DNA from: an uncultured SAR116 cluster alpha proteobacterium
Lineage (GTDB): Bacteria; Pseudomonadota; Alphaproteobacteria; Puniceispirillales; Puniceispirillaceae
Assembly: GCA_902547925.1 (NCBI GenBank)
Contig: CACCQD010000010.1
Coordinates: forward strand, 1 to 52,448
Length of the DNA stretch: 52,448 nt
Direction of reading: 5' to 3'
In this document: piece after piece, positions 43,554 to 51,034 of the stretch
Numbering within the stretch: the stretch's first letter is position 1
How the letters are laid out: each line of letters starts with the position of its first letter
Made by a program: the position numbers and the translations under genes
The notes under the pieces: model-generated
What the model was told of the DNA's origin: nothing
Seen by the model: only the letters and a program-made list of their open reading frames with translations
Database searches by the model: none

Positions 43554-44771
43554 ATGACCACCATCAGAGTTTCAGCGTTGGACACAGCGCAAGCCATGGA
43601 CGAGATTGCGGCAAAGCTGGGTGCTGACGCCATGATAATCGATACATTCAAGCGAGATGGAAAGATCGAAATGATTGCTACTGATAATGCCGAGGAGCAT
43701 TTCAGATCAGATGCGCAAACGGCTTCGGGCATTGGCTCGGCCAAAGTGCTGCCTTATGAGGCGCGGGACAGGCACATTAATCATAGTGCCGCTGAGGCAA
43801 TGGCCGAAATGCAGCGCGCCGACGTAGAGCAATTGCCGCGCTTCAACGAGATTTTCGATCAGAAAATGATCAACAGCACACACACCACCAAGGCCGACAT
43901 GGCCGCGCCCACACGGCCCACCAACGCCAACGCGGCAGTCGACAATGAGACACTCAGGCGTGAACTCGGGGACATCAAGGCAATGCTAAGTGGCATGATG
44001 ATCACCCAGCCAAGCGGCTTGAAGGAACAATTCGGCCACACGGCGGCCGTGCAATTGCAGCAGTCCGGCTTCAGCGAGAAAATCATTCATGAATTTCAAG
44101 CGCATTTCAAGCATGAGGACAATCAAACAGTAAAGGACGCTTTCATTAATGCGATTGCAACGAAACTTGTCCGCGCCGACACCACGGACCTGCTTGAGCG
44201 ACGACTTATTTGTGTTGTTGGTGGCTCCGGTTCAGGCAAAACGACATTGGCCAGCAAGATTGCCGCCTATTGTAAGGAACATGCGATCATAGATCGAATC
44301 ATGCTCGGCGCCGCCACGGGCAAAGGTAGCAGCGCCAGTGATGAAATAAAGGATTTTGCCCGGCTGATGAATATGAAATCAGTCAATTTCAGTGTCGACG
44401 AATTGGCCGAACGCATGCATGAAACCAGTAACCGGATGATTGTCGACGTCTCAGCAACACCAGAACAGGCGGTTGACGCCATTACCGCCTGCTGCCGCGA
44501 TCTTGGCAAGACCAAAGTCGCTGTGGTCCAAGCCTTGCCGGGAGGCAGCAGTGCAACAATGATCTCCCATCAATGTGCGCACTATTCTGCTCTGGATCCT
44601 ATGATTGCGTTGACCAAGCTGGATGAGTGCGAAGCCATGCCACCCGAGCTGTCGGCGTTGGCGATGGATGGGTCTGGCATCGGCCTGCTGACAGGCACCA
44701 AATCAATTGTTGGCGGAATTGCGATTGCGACAAGTCAAATCTTGACGCAGTATCTTAGAGAAAACGCATAA
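43554..44771 (+). CDS. flhF: FlhF, SRP-type GTPase for polar flagellum placement, with divergent GTPase motifs
   Basis: FlhF marks the pole where the flagellum is built. The N-terminus (TTIRVSALDTAQAMDEIAAK; GADAMIIDTF) and the P-loop GGSGSGKT at about 223-230 fit, as does the base-recognition motif TKLDE at about 354-358. Two other GTPase motifs are altered: the DTYRIGA-type loop is replaced around 250-262 (MLGAATGKGSSAS), and DTAG reads DVSA at about 298-301. GTP hydrolysis could therefore be impaired. A GGACAG site precedes the ATG; fleN follows after 23 bases. Confidence 0.9.
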   Translation: MTTIRVSALDTAQAMDEIAAKLGADAMIIDTFKRDGKIEMIATDNAEEHFRSDAQTASGIGSAKVLPYEARDRHINHSAAEAMAEMQRADVEQLPRFNEIFDQKMINSTHTTKADMAAPTRPTNANAAVDNETLRRELGDIKAMLSGMMITQPSGLKEQFGHTAAVQLQQSGFSEKIIHEFQAHFKHEDNQTVKDAFINAIATKLVRADTTDLLERRLICVVGGSGSGKTTLASKIAAYCKEHAIIDRIMLGAATGKGSSASDEIKDFARLMNMKSVNFSVDELAERMHETSNRMIVDVSATPEQAVDAITACCRDLGKTKVAVVQALPGGSSATMISHQCAHYSALDPMIALTKLDECEAMPPELSALAMDGSGIGLLTGTKSIVGGIAIATSQILTQYLRENA

Positions 44772-44794
44772 AGCGGAATGTGTGAGACACGGTA

Positions 44795-45601
44795 ATGACA
44801 ACTTCGATTGTTGTAGCAAGTGGAAAAGGTGGTGTTGGCAAGACCAGCATCGCAGTAAATCTGGGACTGACACTCTCACGCGTTGGACGGCGCGCGGCGC
44901 TGCTTGACGCTGATTTCGGCATGGCCAACGCCCATATCCTGCTTGGTGTGAACCCTGAGCATTACATCATTGACGCGATAAACGGCAATGTCAGCGTTGC
45001 CGAAGCGATGTGTGAAGCACCTCTGGGGCTGAAATTTGTTTCGGGTGGCAGCGGCCTTTTGGAGATGCTAAATCTCGATGAAAAAACCCGCTACCAGTCA
45101 ATCAGAATGATGGATGAAATCGGTGCGCAGACAGATGTGTTGGTGGCAGACGCGCCAGCCGGCGCTTCCGACAGCTCCATCGCCTTTGTGACCGCGGCTG
45201 ACCGGGTGGTGGTTGTACTGGTTGGAGAGCCGACGAGTTTTCTCGATGCCTATGCGCTGATCAAAGCGGCCCATATTGAGGGCAATGTCCAGAATTTCTG
45301 CGTTGTCGTCAACATGGCGCGCAATGACACCGAGGCAAAGAACCATTTCATCAAATTCAATAATATCGTTTCGCGGTTCCTTGATGTGCATCTGAGCTAT
45401 GTAGGCAATGTCCCCTACTCCGAGCGGATGCGGCAATCCGTGGTCAAACGCAAGCCAATCGGCCTTGGTGACCAGGAATGGGTGGAGAACCAGAAATTCA
45501 AATCAATTTCCAAGGCGATCATGGACTCGCCGGCAAACAACCATGCGGGGATTCGTTTCTTTTCCGACAGCGCCGTTCTGGTAGAGCCGGAGCCTGCCTA
45601 G
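44795..45601 (+). CDS. fleN: FleN/FlhG, MinD-like ATPase controlling flagellar number
   Basis: The deviant Walker A KGGVGKT is at residues 11-17, followed by LLDADFGMANAHILLGVNPE (residues about 37-56) and the VADAPAGASDSSIAF motif, all typical of MinD-like FleN/FlhG. In polar flagellates it limits flagella to one and antagonises FleQ and FlhF. The 268-aa length fits. Only a short C-terminus follows the ATPase core and I cannot judge a membrane helix. Its stop overlaps the fliA GTG start as TAGTG. Confidence 0.95.
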   Translation: MTTSIVVASGKGGVGKTSIAVNLGLTLSRVGRRAALLDADFGMANAHILLGVNPEHYIIDAINGNVSVAEAMCEAPLGLKFVSGGSGLLEMLNLDEKTRYQSIRMMDEIGAQTDVLVADAPAGASDSSIAFVTAADRVVVVLVGEPTSFLDAYALIKAAHIEGNVQNFCVVVNMARNDTEAKNHFIKFNNIVSRFLDVHLSYVGNVPYSERMRQSVVKRKPIGLGDQEWVENQKFKSISKAIMDSPANNHAGIRFFSDSAVLVEPEPA

Positions 45602-46323
45602 TGAGAAACCAGTATCTTGACCAGAAACCCGATATCGAGGAGCTGATCACCAGCCATATGGAGCTGGTGCGTCAAATCGCATGGCATATGCATGGCCGTG
45701 TTCACGCCTCGACCGAAATCGATGATCTGGTTCAGATAGGCTATTACGGACTCGTGCTGGCAGCCCAGAATTACACTGTCCAGGAAGGCGCGACTTTCGC
45801 CAGCTATGCCAGCCTGCGCATCCGCGGCAGCATCGTTGATCACCTGCGCAAAAATTCCAATCTGTGCCGCACCACCATCCAGATGCAGCAGCAGGCCAAC
45901 AGAGCCGACCGCGAGCTACAAACGCAGCTTGGCCGCGCGCCCTCAAAAGAGGAACTCGCCAAGAAAATCGGCATTACCGCAGATGAAATGATGGGCTGGG
46001 AGCAGGCCTTCCAGGCGAACGTCCATCATTCACTTGACAGCGTCTATGATGACTTTTCGGTCTGGTTTGTCTCGCCGGAGAATACGCCCGAGGAAAACAT
46101 CAGCGACAGCCAGTTGCGCGATGTTCTCAAAAGCGCCCTTACAACTCTGCCTGAGCGCGAGGCGCTGGTTATCCAGCTCTACTATGTTGAGGAGCTGAAC
46201 GTTTATGAAATTGCCGAGGTGCTTGAAGTCACTACTGGCCGTGTCTCACAGATCAAAAAGGCAGCTATTGGAAAACTGCGCAATTTTATGCAGCATGTAA
46301 ATGGAGACGAGTTGACCGAATGA
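45601..46323 (+). CDS. fliA: FliA, sigma-28 factor
   Basis: The protein (240 aa) has sigma regions 2 (ELVRQIAWHMHGRVHASTEI; DDLVQIGYYGLVLAAQNY; FASYASLRIRGSIVDHLRKN), 3 and 4 (LTTLPEREALVIQLYYVEEL; VYEIAEVLEVTTGRVSQIKK). The start is the GTG at 45601, overlapping the fleN stop by one base with GGAG upstream; a longer frame from 45478 lies within fleN and is rejected. FliA would transcribe late genes and is held by FlgM encoded at 37721-38020. Its stop overlaps the next gene by four bases. Confidence 0.94.
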   Translation: MRNQYLDQKPDIEELITSHMELVRQIAWHMHGRVHASTEIDDLVQIGYYGLVLAAQNYTVQEGATFASYASLRIRGSIVDHLRKNSNLCRTTIQMQQQANRADRELQTQLGRAPSKEELAKKIGITADEMMGWEQAFQANVHHSLDSVYDDFSVWFVSPENTPEENISDSQLRDVLKSALTTLPEREALVIQLYYVEELNVYEIAEVLEVTTGRVSQIKKAAIGKLRNFMQHVNGDELTE

Positions 46324-46727
46324 CTGACAATTGGGAACAAACCAGCGAAATCAGCATGACGGTCCAAAGCGCGGAAATGCGTGTCCCAAGCCTTGCTGGA
46401 CGGCGGCATCTGTTGCTATCGTGCCGACTGGTAAATATCGCCCGTGGCAACTGTCGGCTTGAGGTTCACCCAACGCATGATGACGAGGCGGGGGAGAACA
46501 TCCTGCATATCCCAATTGACCGCCCGGTAATGAAGGGCGTTTTGCATATCGCCCCAGATTTGTTCGCCAAGATGAGCACTGATGTCATGCGCAGCGGCAG
46601 CCGCCCAGTCAATATCGTGGTGACGCTTGCAGAAGCGTTGGCTGTGAGCATCGCCGGCGATCTTCGCATCGACGAGGAAACCAGCATCAAGGTTGCAGAT
46701 GCCAGTTTCGTCTTTTCCATGAAATAA
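46320..46727 (+). CDS. Unknown 135-aa protein coupled to fliA
   Basis: I recognise no family. The soluble product has an N-terminal half with MRVPSLAGRRHLLLSCRLVN and a C-terminal half VNIVVTLAEALAVSIAGDLR, looking like a small alpha/beta protein with no signal or membrane segment. The ATGA overlap with the fliA stop shows it is translated with fliA in the flhA operon, so a role in late flagellar regulation or in FliA function is plausible but not shown. It converges with the extra rod/hook gene. Confidence 0.75.
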   Translation: MTDNWEQTSEISMTVQSAEMRVPSLAGRRHLLLSCRLVNIARGNCRLEVHPTHDDEAGENILHIPIDRPVMKGVLHIAPDLFAKMSTDVMRSGSRPVNIVVTLAEALAVSIAGDLRIDEETSIKVADASFVFSMK

Positions 46728-46759
46728 ACTGGATGGTCGATAAAGTGGGTGTGCTGACG

Positions 46760-47569
46760 CTAGCCGATCAACCGCTTCGACATATCAACTGCCGCCTGCA
46801 GTAGACGTGATGATGCGGAGTAAGCCTGTTGGGCCTGCATCATCTTGGTCAGTTCATCAGTCATGTTGATGTTCGACATCTCGAGATTACCGCTTTGGAT
46901 GTCGCCAAAATTCGCCTGGCCCGCAATTCCTAGCTGTGGCAGACCTGATTTTTCAGTGGTTACAAATTGACCACTTCCTATTGATTTCAATGCCCCAACA
47001 TTGCCGAACCGTGCCAGGGCAATCGCACCTAAATCAACAATTTCTGAGGGTGCCGCACTTTTGTTCGGCACAGCTGTTCCATAAACAGCTTCAATTTGGC
47101 CCGCTATTGAAATGTTAACGGCTGTCAGCAGCTGCCGGTTACCATTTTCATCAGTGCGTTGGATGGGAATATAGATTGGCTGGCCCTCAGAATCGATTAA
47201 CGAACGCCCATCCCATGTGACGACGCGGCCATCGTCCTCCAAACGGAAAGACCCGTCGCGTGTGAAAACCACTGGATTCGCATCATCTGCCTTTGTCGTC
47301 ACGAACATGCCAAGACCTGAAATGGCAATGTCCAGTTCCGAGGCCGATGGTTTGAGCGATCCTTGAGAGTGCAGACGACGTGGACCATCGGTGCGCGCGC
47401 CCTGTCCAAGATCAATTCCGGGAAGCGAACCCAATCCGACACCATACGTATCGTAAAAATCTGCACGGCTTTTCTTGAAGCCGTTCGACCCCGCATTCGC
47501 GATATTGTGTGAGACGACTGACAGATTGTGGGATGCAGCCTCAAGGCCATTGCGAATCGTTGGTATCAT
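46760..47569 (-). CDS. Extra FlgG/FlgE-family rod/hook protein
   Basis: This 269-aa protein is a paralogue of the rod/hook family: N-terminus MIPTIRNGLEAASHNLSVVS with HNIANAGSNGFKKSRADFYD, the central ASELDIAISGLGMFVTTKA and VFTRDGSFRLEDDGRVVTWD, and C-terminus NINMTDELTKMMQAQQAYSA. The ATG at 47569 has a GGAGG ribosome site. FlgB, C, F, G and E are all present elsewhere in the window, so this copy is surplus; it may be a specialised rod or adaptor subunit. It stands alone, with no well-spaced sigma-54 site before it. Confidence 0.88.
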   Translation of the reverse strand: MIPTIRNGLEAASHNLSVVSHNIANAGSNGFKKSRADFYDTYGVGLGSLPGIDLGQGARTDGPRRLHSQGSLKPSASELDIAISGLGMFVTTKADDANPVVFTRDGSFRLEDDGRVVTWDGRSLIDSEGQPIYIPIQRTDENGNRQLLTAVNISIAGQIEAVYGTAVPNKSAAPSEIVDLGAIALARFGNVGALKSIGSGQFVTTEKSGLPQLGIAGQANFGDIQSGNLEMSNINMTDELTKMMQAQQAYSASSRLLQAAVDMSKRLIG

Positions 47570-47690
47570 AATTTTCCCTCCTTTTGCCTGCCCCCACCTT
47601 CCAATTTTCATGCCAAAACAGACAGTAAAAGGCGATTTTGATAAAATTTGTCAAATTTGGCCTGAAATGGCGATCCAAAACTGGGCGGGC

Positions 47691-47705
47691 TGGTAAAGCG
47701 GTTGC
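47691..47705 (+). promoter_or_regulatory. Sigma-54 promoter of the leader-like gene cluster
   Basis: TGGTAAAGCGGTTGC has GG at -24 and TTGC at -12 with exact spacing, lacking only the CA of the -24 element. Transcription would start near 47717, 60 bases before the ATG at 47777. Confidence 0.6.
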
Positions 47706-47776
47706 AAAATCTGCAAAATGCGGCATTCTAGGACGGCTAATTTAGACATTCATTTTCACCGCAAATGGGGCATGCG

Positions 47777-48163
47777 ATGAGCAGCAACCCGCCGAATGCA
47801 CTCGTTCCAGCTGGCAAGAACTCTCCACCGATGGTTCGCGAGGACTCGGCACCTGGAGGCTTCCGCCTGGCGGCCGAGGATGTAAGGTTCGCCAGCCGTG
47901 AGGAAGTAAAGGACCGTTTGCCAGATATACTTGGCAAGGCTCTTGCGCTGATCTGGATTGATCGGGAATTTCACGACACTTTTGCCCGCGACCCGCAGGG
48001 CACACTGGAGTCTCAGGGTATTTTCCTGCCGGACAATATGGTCATCGAATTCCAGAAACCCAACAGCGACAGGCCGCGCATTGTTGTTTACGAGACCCGG
48101 CCGAATTCAAAATTCAAGCTACGCGTTTTCTACCTTCAGCTTGTGATGATGGCTGGCCGGTAG
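47777..48163 (+). CDS. Nitrile-hydratase-leader (NHLP)-like domain protein
   Basis: The product (128 aa) starts MSSNPPNALVPAGKN. Its central part, LPDILGKALALIWIDREFHD then TFARDPQGTLESQGIFLPDN and MVIEF, follows the pattern of nitrile hydratase alpha subunits and NHLP peptide leaders (A-x-W-x-D-x-x-F, a DP, a L-x-x-x-G-I, P-D/E). No nitrile hydratase metal motif (C-S-L-C) or typical double-Gly cleavage site was seen. The C-terminal tail is RPNSKFKLRVFYLQLVMMAG. A GGGG site precedes the chosen ATG; a codon-5-earlier ATG at 47765 is possible. A sigma-54 promoter suggests it is made with the flagellum. Function unknown. Confidence 0.65.
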   Translation: MSSNPPNALVPAGKNSPPMVREDSAPGGFRLAAEDVRFASREEVKDRLPDILGKALALIWIDREFHDTFARDPQGTLESQGIFLPDNMVIEFQKPNSDRPRIVVYETRPNSKFKLRVFYLQLVMMAGR

Positions 48164-48164
48164 A

Positions 48165-48794
48165 ATGTTCATACGGCAAATGCATGCCATCCTAATCGCC
48201 ATGGCGGTGCTGTGTTTGTCACCGATGACCGGCACGCCAGCGACCGCACAGAGCAATGCTAGCGATGCGGCCTTTGCTGAAGCAGTAGACGCTGTAAAGA
48301 ATAAAAACTATGCGCATGCAGTGACGCTGTTCGCTGACCAAGCCGAAGCCAACCAGCATGATGCACAATATAACTTGGCCGTTCTTTTGAAAGCTGGCAA
48401 AGGCGCACCGCAGGATTTCCTGAAAGCGCTTACCTGGGCATGGGCGGCACATCTTGGCGGGATTGAAGCAGCCGAAGATCTCTCAGACGAACTGCTCGAT
48501 CTCATTCCTGAAAAATCTATCGAGGTGGCAAGAGATGCCGTTGCCAAGAGGTTGCGCGCACGTATTGATAGTGGAGAAAAGCCCGCCGTTATGCAGCTTG
48601 CGCGTTTTCATGCCGAACTGCGCGAGGAAGCTGACTACGAGCAGGCCTATATCTGGTACTCGATTTCAGCGGCCATCGGGATTGATGGTGCCTTCGAGGC
48701 ACGTGACGACACACGCGGCGATGTCGACGAGGAAAAAATTGTTGAGCTTCAGGTTCAAGCTGGCACGATTTTTGAAACCCTGACATTTGATTAA
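48165..48794 (+). CDS. Secreted Sel1-like repeat protein
   Basis: A signal peptide (MHAILIAMAVLCLSPMTGTP ATAQ spaced) precedes Sel1/TPR-type helices: AVTLFADQAEANQHDAQYNL, AVLLKAGKGAPQDFLKALTW and AYIWYSISAAIG. Sel1 repeat proteins mediate protein contacts in the envelope. The ATG lies one base after the preceding stop, so it is co-translated with the leader-like gene. The 209-aa product has no catalytic motif. A terminator-like hairpin follows. Confidence 0.82.
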   Translation: MFIRQMHAILIAMAVLCLSPMTGTPATAQSNASDAAFAEAVDAVKNKNYAHAVTLFADQAEANQHDAQYNLAVLLKAGKGAPQDFLKALTWAWAAHLGGIEAAEDLSDELLDLIPEKSIEVARDAVAKRLRARIDSGEKPAVMQLARFHAELREEADYEQAYIWYSISAAIGIDGAFEARDDTRGDVDEEKIVELQVQAGTIFETLTFD

Positions 48795-48817
48795 GGGCGG
48801 CAGAACCGCCTTCATTT
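48795..48817 (+). terminator. Hairpin after the Sel1 gene, possible weak terminator
   Basis: GGCGG-CAGAA-CCGCC follows the stop codon and is followed by TTCATTT, a T-rich but interrupted tail. It could partially terminate the leader-like/Sel1 message. Confidence 0.45.
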
Positions 48818-48846
48818 AAACTCGCAGAATGGCCTTGGAGACTAAG

Positions 48847-49053
48847 ATGCAGGTGAAAGTTCACTGGATTATTGACGGCGTTGCCGAAATGGATGTTGAA
48901 GCCATTGAGGACGCTGAAAAAAATGTTGAGACAATTTTGGGAAAGCTGATTGAAGACAATCCGCAGCTGATGGATACACTGGGGGCGCGTGCGATTCAGG
49001 GCAAGGCCTATCTGCCTGGCTCAGAGGAGGATAAAGATGTCGAAAGCAGCTAA
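48847..49053 (+). CDS. Unknown small acidic protein
   Basis: The 68-aa product starts MQVKVHWIIDGVAEMDVEAI and ends in an acidic tail. The ATG at 48847 has GGAG nine bases upstream; an earlier ATG (48829) has none. No signal, no family recognised. It overlaps the next gene by 17 bases, showing close coupling. Confidence 0.65.
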   Translation: MQVKVHWIIDGVAEMDVEAIEDAEKNVETILGKLIEDNPQLMDTLGARAIQGKAYLPGSEEDKDVESS

Positions 49054-49318
49054 AGCGTCAACAAAGATCGCGCTGACAGTGCTTGTCTCAAGCTTGATTG
49101 CCGGCAGCGCCTTTGCCGCCGCACGCACTTATGTTTCCAAAAATGCATTGGCTACGAAGGAGCTGGAGACCTGTCGCCTGAGAAAGGCCAGTCCCATCGG
49201 AAAGATCACCGAGTGCCGCTATCAGCGTCAGAGCCGTGGCAAGGATGTGTTCATGACCATCGAAATGCCAAATGCTGACTGCATGCGTGAATTCCAGTGC
49301 GAGCGTGAAAAGAATTAA
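49037..49318 (+). CDS. Unknown small secreted or membrane-anchored Cys-containing protein
   Basis: The 93-aa product has a hydrophobic N-terminal segment (IALTVLVSSLIAGSAFAAA), probably a signal peptide with AFA cleavage, and a mature part with four Cys (LETCRLRKASPIGKITECRY; NADCMREFQCEREKN) that could form disulfides. A strong GAGGAGG ribosome site precedes the ATG at 49037; the longer frame from 48989 is rejected. Family unknown. It converges with the aldolase gene. Confidence 0.72.
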   Translation: MSKAAKASTKIALTVLVSSLIAGSAFAAARTYVSKNALATKELETCRLRKASPIGKITECRYQRQSRGKDVFMTIEMPNADCMREFQCEREKN

Positions 49319-49353
49319 CCGCCAGTCATGAGCCACCAGTCGCCAGCCGGCGG

Positions 49354-50079
49354 CTATCTGGTGCGGCAGTCAATGCCATTGAAGTCCCCCAGGCTGTCAA
49401 GATCATCAACATATTCAAAGCCAGCATCGACAAGGCGGGGACGCATATTATATAGATCAAGCCCTAGCTCGCCATTGGCGAGCTTGCGGCGTTTGTCTTC
49501 CTCGTCATCAATCCGCTGCTGTGCTGCTACCATCACCTGATCTGCCTGTTTACGGGCAACTATCACTACGCCATCATCATCGGCGCAGACCACGTCGCCA
49601 GGAAACACAAGCTGGCCGGCACAGACCACCGGCACGTTTACCGCGCCAAGGGTGTTTTTTACCGTACCCTTTGACGAGATGGCACGTGACCAGACGGGAA
49701 ACTCCATCGTTTGAAGATCGGCAACGTCACGAACGCCGGCGTCAATCACCAACCCCTTGACACCACGCGCCTGTGCTGAGGTGGCAAGCAAATCACCAAA
49801 GAATCCATCATTGTTATCCGTGGTCAGCGCAACGACGAGAACATCACCCGGCTGACACAATTCGATCGCCACATGGACCATCCAGTTGTCACCGGGCTGT
49901 GCCAGAATGGTCACTGCCGCGCCGCTAATGCGGGCACCGGGATAGATCGGGCGCATATAGGGCTTCATCAGCCCGGTGCGCCCCTGCGCCTCATGAACGG
50001 TTGAAGTGCCAGTCGCGCCAAGTTGCGTTGCCAAGGCACCCGGCGTCCGTTCGATCTGTCTTACGGCTACTGTTTTCAT
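49354..50079 (-). CDS. ligK: LigK-like 4-carboxy-4-hydroxy-2-oxoadipate / HMG aldolase (RraA-fold)
   Basis: The 241-aa protein has the RraA/class II pyruvate aldolase fold. Motifs [37 protein letters not shown] and [19 protein letters not shown] match LigK/ProA/GalC enzymes of the protocatechuate and gallate cleavage pathways, which split 4-carboxy-4-hydroxy-2-oxoadipate to pyruvate and oxaloacetate using a divalent metal. The Arg and Asp of GVRD and the Gly-Asp-Leu-Leu motif are present. The ATG at 50079 has a GGAGAGG ribosome site; 35 upstream codons are excluded. No other genes of that pathway are visible here. Confidence 0.82.
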   Translation of the reverse strand: MKTVAVRQIERTPGALATQLGATGTSTVHEAQGRTGLMKPYMRPIYPGARISGAAVTILAQPGDNWMVHVAIELCQPGDVLVVALTTDNNDGFFGDLLATSAQARGVKGLVIDAGVRDVADLQTMEFPVWSRAISSKGTVKNTLGAVNVPVVCAGQLVFPGDVVCADDDGVVIVARKQADQVMVAAQQRIDDEEDKRRKLANGELGLDLYNMRPRLVDAGFEYVDDLDSLGDFNGIDCRTR

Positions 50080-50192
50080 GCCCCTCTCCTCAGGAAAAAT
50101 CCACGCCTTGAGCCTAGATGATAAACAAACAGGGGCAAGCGCCAAATTTGATGTTGTTTGATCATCAAAATTGCAGCAGGTCACGCCCGTGA

Positions 50193-50885
50193 TCAGTCAA
50201 AGCGACTCAGGATCTGATCCAGCGGTTTTTTGCGCTTCGCCGCCGCAGGTATAGAGGCATCCGCCGACGGATGGCCGACCGCAAGAATCATCAGTGGTTT
50301 GTTGGATTTTGGTCGAACGCAGATATCGGTGAGAAACCGCATGGGATTTGGCGTATGCGTCAAACAGGCAAGCCCGGCCAGATGTAGCGCTGAGATGAGA
50401 AATCCGGATGCGATGCCAACGCTTTCCGGCACATAGTAGTTTTTGTAGCGGGTGCCATCATCGAACTGCCCATGGCGTTCAGCAAAAATCACAATCAGCC
50501 AGGGCGCATCGACCAGATGGGGCTTATCGGGGCCGGTGCCGATAGGCTCCAGCGCCCTGATCCATTCGTCAGTGCTGTTCCGGCTGTAGAATCTGTGTTC
50601 TTCCGCTTCTGCGGCCTTGCGAATTTCAGCCTTCATCTGTGGATTTCCGATCAGGGCAAAATGCCAGGGCTGGTGATTTGCACCGCTTGGGGCAAGGCCC
50701 GCCGTCTGGATGCAATCCTCGATGATGCTGCGTGGCACCGGCCGCGGATCGAAATCACGCACGGAATGGCGTTGACGCATGATTGCCAGATGGGCATTGG
50801 CGGCAGCTATCATTTCCTCGTCACTGCGCTCCATGCGATCGGGCAGAGGTTTTGGTTCGTAGGACAGGGTCTCACGGGCAATCAT
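50193..50885 (-). CDS. Nitroreductase-family FMN enzyme, iodotyrosine-deiodinase-like
   Basis: The roughly 230-aa product has the nitroreductase fold with [20 protein letters not shown] for FMN phosphate binding, [16 protein letters not shown], and [20 protein letters not shown] followed by HTPNPMRF. The combination with [20 protein letters not shown] resembles bacterial iodotyrosine deiodinase homologues, which reductively remove halogen from halotyrosines. The substrate is not certain. Several in-frame ATG/GTG codons overlap at the start; the one five bases from AGGAG is chosen. It is divergent from the aminotransferase gene. Confidence 0.82.
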   Translation of the reverse strand: MIARETLSYEPKPLPDRMERSDEEMIAAANAHLAIMRQRHSVRDFDPRPVPRSIIEDCIQTAGLAPSGANHQPWHFALIGNPQMKAEIRKAAEAEEHRFYSRNSTDEWIRALEPIGTGPDKPHLVDAPWLIVIFAERHGQFDDGTRYKNYYVPESVGIASGFLISALHLAGLACLTHTPNPMRFLTDICVRPKSNKPLMILAVGHPSADASIPAAAKRKKPLDQILSRFD

Positions 50886-51034
50886 CATCACTCCTGCGGC
50901 TTGTCAATTTGTGGTTGCTGGACATTCTGACGCGCTTTTGTCGGCGTATCAACTCTGCTACCTTAGCGCCTGTTATCCGTTTGAGGCATACATCGATCTG
51001 CCTCTTTGCCCTGCCAAAGAAGAGTTTTTTTACC

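Noticed and set aside
45478-45600. Longer N-terminus for FliA
   Set aside because: Lies within fleN in another frame; the GTG at 45601 gives a normal-length FliA with TAGTG coupling.
50783-51034. N-terminal extension of the aminotransferase
   Set aside because: It covers the start of the divergent nitroreductase and does not resemble aminotransferase sequence.
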